This document shows, one piece after another, positions 32,579 through 36,692 of a stretch of 36,692 nucleotides of DNA. How positions within the stretch are numbered: position 1 is the first letter of the stretch; each line of letters starts with the position of its first letter. Origin of the DNA: Nostoc sp. FACHB-110 (GTDB lineage Bacteria; Cyanobacteriota; Cyanobacteriia; Cyanobacteriales; Nostocaceae). Under the pieces are notes generated by a model. The model did no database searches. It was not told the origin of the DNA and saw only the letters and a program-made list of their open reading frames with translations. Made by a program: the position numbers and the translations under genes. The stretch lies in NCBI RefSeq assembly GCF_014697425.1, contig NZ_JACJRU010000042.1, forward strand, positions 1 to 36,692, in the 5' to 3' direction.

Positions 32579-33865
32579 ATGGGACACAATCTGCTATTTA
32601 AACCTGACAATAAAAAATTATTTGGATTAGTAATTGCTGCAACTGCAATTACAGGTGGGATTGTGGTTTATGGCGTTTCTCAGTTTGGACAAATTGGTCG
32701 AACCGCCTCACCAGAAGCGATAACAGTTCAATCAAAACCAAAGGTCACAGCTTTAGGCAGATTAGAACCAGAAGCAGAAGTGATTAGTTTATCTGCGCCG
32801 TTGGTGTTGGATGGCGATCGCGTTATGGAAATGCGCGTCCAAGAAGGTGATATTGTCAAAGCTGGGCAGATAGTAGCTATTTTAGATGCACACGATCGCT
32901 TAGAAACTGCCGTTCTGCAAGCCCAAAAACAAGTGCGAGTCGCTCAAGCAAAACTCGATCAAGTCAAAGCTGGGGCGAAAGTTGGAGAGATTCAAGCACA
33001 ACAAGCCAATATTGAACGCCTCCAAGCTCAATCTCAAGGTGATGCAATTGGGCAACAAGAAGCGATCGCCCGTATAGCCGCCCAGTGGGAAGGTGATAGA
33101 ATTGCGCAATCGGCAACAATTAAAAAACTAGAAGCCGAATTAAATAACGCCCAAGCCGAATACGAACGCTATCAAAAACTCTATGCTGAAGGCGCAATTT
33201 CTAACTCGCTGTTTGACACTAAGCGATTAAGTGTAGAAACTGCTAAACAACAATTAGACGAAGCAAAAGCAGTTTTAGCCAGAATTAACTCTACAGCCAG
33301 TAGACAACTAGCCGAAGCGAAAGTTTCCTTAACGCGAATCAACACTACTGGTACTAAACAAGTCAGTGAAGCTAAAGCCACACTAACTAGTATTGCTGAA
33401 GTGCGGCCTGTAGATGTGCAAGCTGCAAGAATGGAAGTTGAAAATGCGATCGCTGCACTTAAACGCGCCCAAACCGACCTACAAGCAGCTTATATCAAAG
33501 CCCCAATCACCGGACAAATACTCAAAATTCATACCAGAGTGGGCGAAAAAATTAGCAATCAAGGTATTGCAGATATGGCGCAAACCGAACAGATGATTGC
33601 AGTTGCAGAAGTTTATCAAAGTGACATTGGCAAAATTAAACTAGGACAATCAGCCATGATTACTAGTCAAGCCTTTAATGGGGAACTGCGCGGAGAAGTT
33701 TACTACATTGGTTTGCAAGTAAACAGACAAAACGTATTTAGCAACGAACCAGGTGAGAACTTAGATAGCCGAGTTGTTGAAGTCAAAATTCGCCTCAATC
33801 CTGAAGACAGCAAAAAAGTTACAGGATTCACTAATTTGCAAGTGCAAACAGCAATTGAAATTTAG
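32579..33865 (+). CDS. HlyD/DevB-like periplasmic adaptor subunit
   Basis: A membrane-fusion protein of 428 residues. It has an N-terminal membrane anchor (about 14-35), a beta-barrel/lipoyl half-domain (KVTALGRLEPEAEV, then VQEGDIVKAGQIVAILDAHDR), a long coiled coil (about 110-300, rich in Ala, Gln, Glu and Lys, with near-repeats of LARINSTASRQLAEAK) and a return lipoyl half (YIKAPITGQILKIHTRVGE). A C-terminal beta domain completes it. It should link an inner-membrane DevCA pump to a TolC/HgdD-type outer-membrane channel. Immediately followed by the permease and ATPase, as in devBCA. The ATG follows GGGGGGAAT. Confidence 0.9.
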   Translation: MGHNLLFKPDNKKLFGLVIAATAITGGIVVYGVSQFGQIGRTASPEAITVQSKPKVTALGRLEPEAEVISLSAPLVLDGDRVMEMRVQEGDIVKAGQIVAILDAHDRLETAVLQAQKQVRVAQAKLDQVKAGAKVGEIQAQQANIERLQAQSQGDAIGQQEAIARIAAQWEGDRIAQSATIKKLEAELNNAQAEYERYQKLYAEGAISNSLFDTKRLSVETAKQQLDEAKAVLARINSTASRQLAEAKVSLTRINTTGTKQVSEAKATLTSIAEVRPVDVQAARMEVENAIAALKRAQTDLQAAYIKAPITGQILKIHTRVGEKISNQGIADMAQTEQMIAVAEVYQSDIGKIKLGQSAMITSQAFNGELRGEVYYIGLQVNRQNVFSNEPGENLDSRVVEVKIRLNPEDSKKVTGFTNLQVQTAIEI

Positions 33866-33907
33866 GAGTAGGGGAAAAGATTTTTAACCATTGACTATTA
33901 ATCAAAT

Positions 33908-35068
33908 ATGAAACTATTACGTAAAACTCCGTTAGCATGGCGGCAGTTATTAAAAGAAAGAACGCGTCTATTAATAGCAGTCGCAGGTATTACCTTTGCC
34001 GATATGCTGATATTTATTCAGATGGGATTTGAGGGAGCATTATTTGATGCGGCTGTGAAACCTCATCGCAGTTTGGATGCGGATTTAGTATTAATTAATC
34101 CGCAATTTCAAACCTTATTTTCTGTGAAAAACTTCTCCAGAGAAAGACTGTATCAAGCTTTGGGTTATGATGGCGTAAAGTCTGTGAATGCAGTTTATAT
34201 CGGCACAGGACAGTGGCGTAACCCCGAAACACGTCTAGAACGCGCCATCTTAGTTTGGGGTATCGACCCGGCGAAATCGGCATTTAACTTTCCCGAAATT
34301 CAACAAAATTTAGACTCTATTAAACAGTTAAATCAAGTTTTGTTTGACCAAGCAGGTCGTCCAGAATATGGGGCTGTAGGAGAGATTTTTCAAAAAACTG
34401 GCCAATTCAATACAGAATTAAATAATAAAGCAATTAGCGTTAAGGGCATTTTTAGTAACGGTGCTTCCTTTGCGGCTGATGGTAATGTTATCGCCAGTGA
34501 TTCTACATTTTTACAAATTTTTCCCGAACGCAAAGCAGACCGCATTGAAGTGGGGTTAATTACTCTCAAACCAGATGCAAATCTTGAACAAGTGCGATCG
34601 CAACTTGTAGCCGGACTACCCAATGATATCAAAGTTCTGACGATAGAAGAATTTGCTCAAATTGAAAAAAGTTACTGGGCTAGTGGTACAGGTATCGGCT
34701 TTATTTTTGGTTTAGGTGTGGGAGTTGGTTTTATTGTTGGTATAGTCATTGTCTATCAAATTTTGTATTCCGATGTTTCCGAACATTTACCAGAATACGC
34801 AACTTTAAAAGCAATGGGTTACACAGATAGCTACTTATTGGTAGTCTTACTGCAAGAAGCATTACTATTAGCTATTTTAGGTTTTATCCCGGCATTTTTC
34901 TTTTCTTTTGGATTGTATCAACTCACCTATGCCGCTACGATGCTGCCTATATTTATGAAGGTAGAGCGAGCAGTGAATGTGTTGATTATGACCATCATTA
35001 TGTGTAGCGTCTCAGGGGCGATCGCTATGCGAAAATTGCGCTCTGCTGACCCTGCGGATATTTTTTAG
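33908..35068 (+). CDS. DevC-like ABC transporter permease
   Basis: A MacB/FtsX-type permease of 386 residues. One N-terminal membrane helix (about 18-42) is followed by a large periplasmic domain (about 50-270), then three helices at about 272-300, 315-345 and 355-375 with the GYTDSYL cytosolic loop between. This topology and the length fit DevC of heterocyst-forming cyanobacteria. With the adjacent adaptor and ATPase it forms a tripartite exporter; the heterocyst DevBCA exports glycolipids, but TetR control suggests this paralogue has a different substrate. The upstream gap holds short heptamer repeats (AACCATTGACTATTAATC). Confidence 0.9.
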   Translation: MKLLRKTPLAWRQLLKERTRLLIAVAGITFADMLIFIQMGFEGALFDAAVKPHRSLDADLVLINPQFQTLFSVKNFSRERLYQALGYDGVKSVNAVYIGTGQWRNPETRLERAILVWGIDPAKSAFNFPEIQQNLDSIKQLNQVLFDQAGRPEYGAVGEIFQKTGQFNTELNNKAISVKGIFSNGASFAADGNVIASDSTFLQIFPERKADRIEVGLITLKPDANLEQVRSQLVAGLPNDIKVLTIEEFAQIEKSYWASGTGIGFIFGLGVGVGFIVGIVIVYQILYSDVSEHLPEYATLKAMGYTDSYLLVVLLQEALLLAILGFIPAFFFSFGLYQLTYAATMLPIFMKVERAVNVLIMTIIMCSVSGAIAMRKLRSADPADIF

Positions 35069-35082
35069 AACCATAAAATACT

Positions 35083-35835
35083 ATGTTGCCAGAATCTCTG
35101 TCAGTAAACAACTCTGCTTCATTTGCTAATCTTGAACCTGTAATTACTATCAATAACTTGAACCATTATTTTGGTGTAGGTACGCTGAAAAAACAAGTTT
35201 TATTTGATATTAATTTAGCCATATATCCAGGAGAAATAGTCATTATGACCGGGCCTTCAGGTTCCGGTAAAACTACTTTATTGACCTTATTAGGGGGATT
35301 ACGCTCTGCCCAAGCAGGAAGCTTAAAAATTTTAGGCGAAGAAATTTGTGGAGCGAGTAAACAAAAATTGACAGTGCTGCGTCGTCAGATTGGCTACATT
35401 TTTCAGGCGCATAACTTGATGACATTTTTAACAGCTAAAGAAAACGTGCGGATGTCATTAGAATTACACGATGAATATCTCAATCAAGATATCGATGCAA
35501 AAGCGATCGCTATGTTAGAGACAGTCGGCTTGGGAGAGCGTGTAAACTATTATCCAGAGAAACTATCTGGCGGACAAAAACAACGAGTTGCGATCGCTCG
35601 CGCCTTAGCCAGTCATCCTAAAATAGTCTTAGCCGACGAACCCACAGCCGCACTCGACAAAAAATCTGGGCGTGATGTAGTGGAATTAATGCAGAAACTC
35701 GCCAAAGAACAAGGCTGTACAATTTTACTAGTTACCCACGACAACCGAATTTTAGATATCGCCGATCGCATCATTTATATGGAAGATGGAATACTTAAAA
35801 GTGACGGCGTAGATATAGCCACAACCATGCACTGA
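35083..35835 (+). CDS. DevA-like ABC transporter ATPase
   Basis: ATP-binding subunit of 250 residues, MacB/LolD class. Walker A GPSGSGKT is at 57-64, the Q-loop in YIFQAHNL at 105-112, signature LSGGQKQR at 161-168, Walker B IVLADEP at 181-187 and the H-loop in LVTHDNR. It starts 14 bp after the permease stop, so translation is probably coupled. It powers the DevBCA-like exporter. Confidence 0.93.
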   Translation: MLPESLSVNNSASFANLEPVITINNLNHYFGVGTLKKQVLFDINLAIYPGEIVIMTGPSGSGKTTLLTLLGGLRSAQAGSLKILGEEICGASKQKLTVLRRQIGYIFQAHNLMTFLTAKENVRMSLELHDEYLNQDIDAKAIAMLETVGLGERVNYYPEKLSGGQKQRVAIARALASHPKIVLADEPTAALDKKSGRDVVELMQKLAKEQGCTILLVTHDNRILDIADRIIYMEDGILKSDGVDIATTMH

Positions 35836-35897
35836 GTTATCTTGCTTCAGTTTCCGGCTCATACATTTGGGCAAGCAGAGGCAGCGCAGAAAAAAAC

Positions 35898-35946
35898 TAA
35901 TGACAATTGACCATTAACCATTGACAATTGACTATTGACCATTGAC
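35898..35946 (+). repeat. Tandem heptamer repeat (NATTGAC) before exbB
   Basis: Seven units of a 7-bp repeat: TAATGAC, AATTGAC, CATTAAC, CATTGAC, AATTGAC, TATTGAC and CATTGAC. It ends 11 bases before the exbB ATG. This resembles the short tandem repeats known from heterocystous cyanobacteria. Confidence 0.8.
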
Positions 35947-35957
35947 TCTCAACAAAG

Positions 35958-36593
35958 ATGCAGATTAGTAATTTATTCGCAGCTGGTGGCGTAGTCATGT
36001 GGCCCCTGTTGGGGTTTTCTTTGTTAGCAGTGGCGTTGATTATTGAACGAATTTTGTTTTGGGTGAAAATTCATAATCGGCAAAATCGCGTGGTGAAAGA
36101 AGTGCTAAAGCTTTATCGCCTAGACAATGTGGTTGGTGCTTTAGATATGTTGCAGCAAAATCCAGATTTACCCATCGCCCGCATCTTTTTAGCCGCTTTA
36201 GAATTAGAACAACCAACCCCAGAAGAATTTCGCTTGGCGTTAGAAAGTGAAGCTCAAGCCGAAATACCTTTACTCAAACGCTTTCAAAACATCTTCGAGA
36301 CAATCATTGGTCTTGCACCACTGTTAGGTCTTTTGGGTACAGTTTTAGGGTTAATTGCTTCCTTTGCTTCCTTGAATATTGGCGATGTGGGCGGGACGCA
36401 AACAGCAGGTGTGACAGCAGGGATTAGTGAAGCCTTAGTTTCCACCGCATCGGGATTAGTTGTAGCTATTTTTACACTGTTGTTTGCCAATACCTTTCGC
36501 GGACTTTATCAGCGACAAATCGCGTGGATTCAAGAATATGGAGGACAGTTAGAATTACTTTACCGCCATCGCTATGAAAGAGGGGATAAATAA
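35958..36593 (+). CDS. exbB: ExbB/TolQ-type proton-channel subunit
   Basis: An inner-membrane MotA/TolQ/ExbB protein of 211 residues that uses the proton gradient to energise a TonB- or TolA-like partner. Three helices are visible: the first at about 10-33, the second at 110-140 (IIGLAPLLGLLGTVLGLIAS, with the conserved PLLGLLGTV) and the third at 147-180 (GVTAGISEALVSTASGLVVA). The following gene is the ExbD partner, 4 bp downstream. A TonB-dependent uptake system is the expected context but lies beyond the window. The ATG at 35958 follows AACAAAG, with no strong ribosome-binding site. Confidence 0.9.
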   Translation: MQISNLFAAGGVVMWPLLGFSLLAVALIIERILFWVKIHNRQNRVVKEVLKLYRLDNVVGALDMLQQNPDLPIARIFLAALELEQPTPEEFRLALESEAQAEIPLLKRFQNIFETIIGLAPLLGLLGTVLGLIASFASLNIGDVGGTQTAGVTAGISEALVSTASGLVVAIFTLLFANTFRGLYQRQIAWIQEYGGQLELLYRHRYERGDK

Positions 36594-36597
36594 AACT

Positions 36598-36692
36598 ATG
36601 CGCCTGCCAGATGAGCCAGATATCCCAGCCCAGATTAACATTGTGCCGATGATTGACGTGATATTTGCCATTTTGACCTTTTTTATCATGTC
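36598..36692 (+). CDS. exbD: ExbD/TolR-type subunit, N-terminal part
   Basis: Truncated by the window edge. The visible 31 residues (MRLPDEPDIPAQINIVPMID, then VIFAILTFFIM) include the start of the single membrane helix with Asp20, the proton-carrying residue of the family. It starts 4 bp after the exbB stop and is clearly its partner. Confidence 0.88.
   Translation, partial: MRLPDEPDIPAQINIVPMIDVIFAILTFFIM

Noticed and set aside
35898..35946. Tandem repeats as a CRISPR array
   Set aside because: Units are 7 bp without spacers and no cas genes are near.

Overview
The window comes from a filamentous, probably heterocyst-forming cyanobacterium of the Nostoc/Anabaena group. The evidence is the many copies of the HIP1 octamer GCGATCGC (for example 1179-1186 and 1202-1209), gene content typical of the group (CYP110-type P450, Hst-type dual Ser/Thr-His kinase, DevBCA-type exporter, pentapeptide protein, NIL-domain ferredoxin, TxlA-like thioredoxin), an AT-rich background, and intergenic spaces filled with short interspersed repeats.

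Layout. 1-2.1 kb: the 3' end of a hybrid histidine kinase, a pentapeptide-repeat protein and a small unknown gene. 2.1-11.7 kb: a specialised-metabolism island with a class I terpene synthase, a P450 in the same direction and, convergent to them, a 1,888-residue Ser/Thr-His kinase. 11.8-16.5 kb (minus strand): an unknown lipoprotein-like gene, a short type IA topoisomerase and a two-helix K+ channel with an RCK domain. 16.9-24.2 kb is mostly housekeeping: argD, an MscS-type channel, an 87-residue unknown, a GlcNAc 2-epimerase homologue, leuC and leuD. 24.3-29 kb: a SLATT-like membrane protein, divergent txlA-like and NIL-ferredoxin genes, a CHAD protein and an exported unknown. 29.1-31.7 kb: a TetR-GST pair, a Nif11-type small peptide and a 5'-truncated aldo/keto reductase. 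31.9-36.7 kb: a second TetR followed by a DevBCA-like ABC exporter, then exbB and the start of exbD.

How the genes work together. The terpene synthase and P450 would make and oxidise a terpene, probably a sesquiterpene; the dual kinase is a candidate regulator by position only. TetR1 and the GST carry near-identical dyads just upstream of each start, suggesting a small electrophile or redox regulon. TetR2 has its own dyad and heads the exporter operon. txlA and the ferredoxin are divergent redox genes.

The strongest structural observations are non-coding: three families of short elements with terminal inverted repeats, one present twice with 7-bp target duplications; a 19-bp hairpin beside the truncated reductase; a possible minus-strand small gene or RNA ending in an intrinsic terminator; and an inverted repeat upstream of the terpene synthase. 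I saw no tRNA, rRNA, CRISPR array or intact transposase. I found no clear new multi-gene system; the best leads are the terpene island and the Nif11 peptide/reductase-remnant locus.
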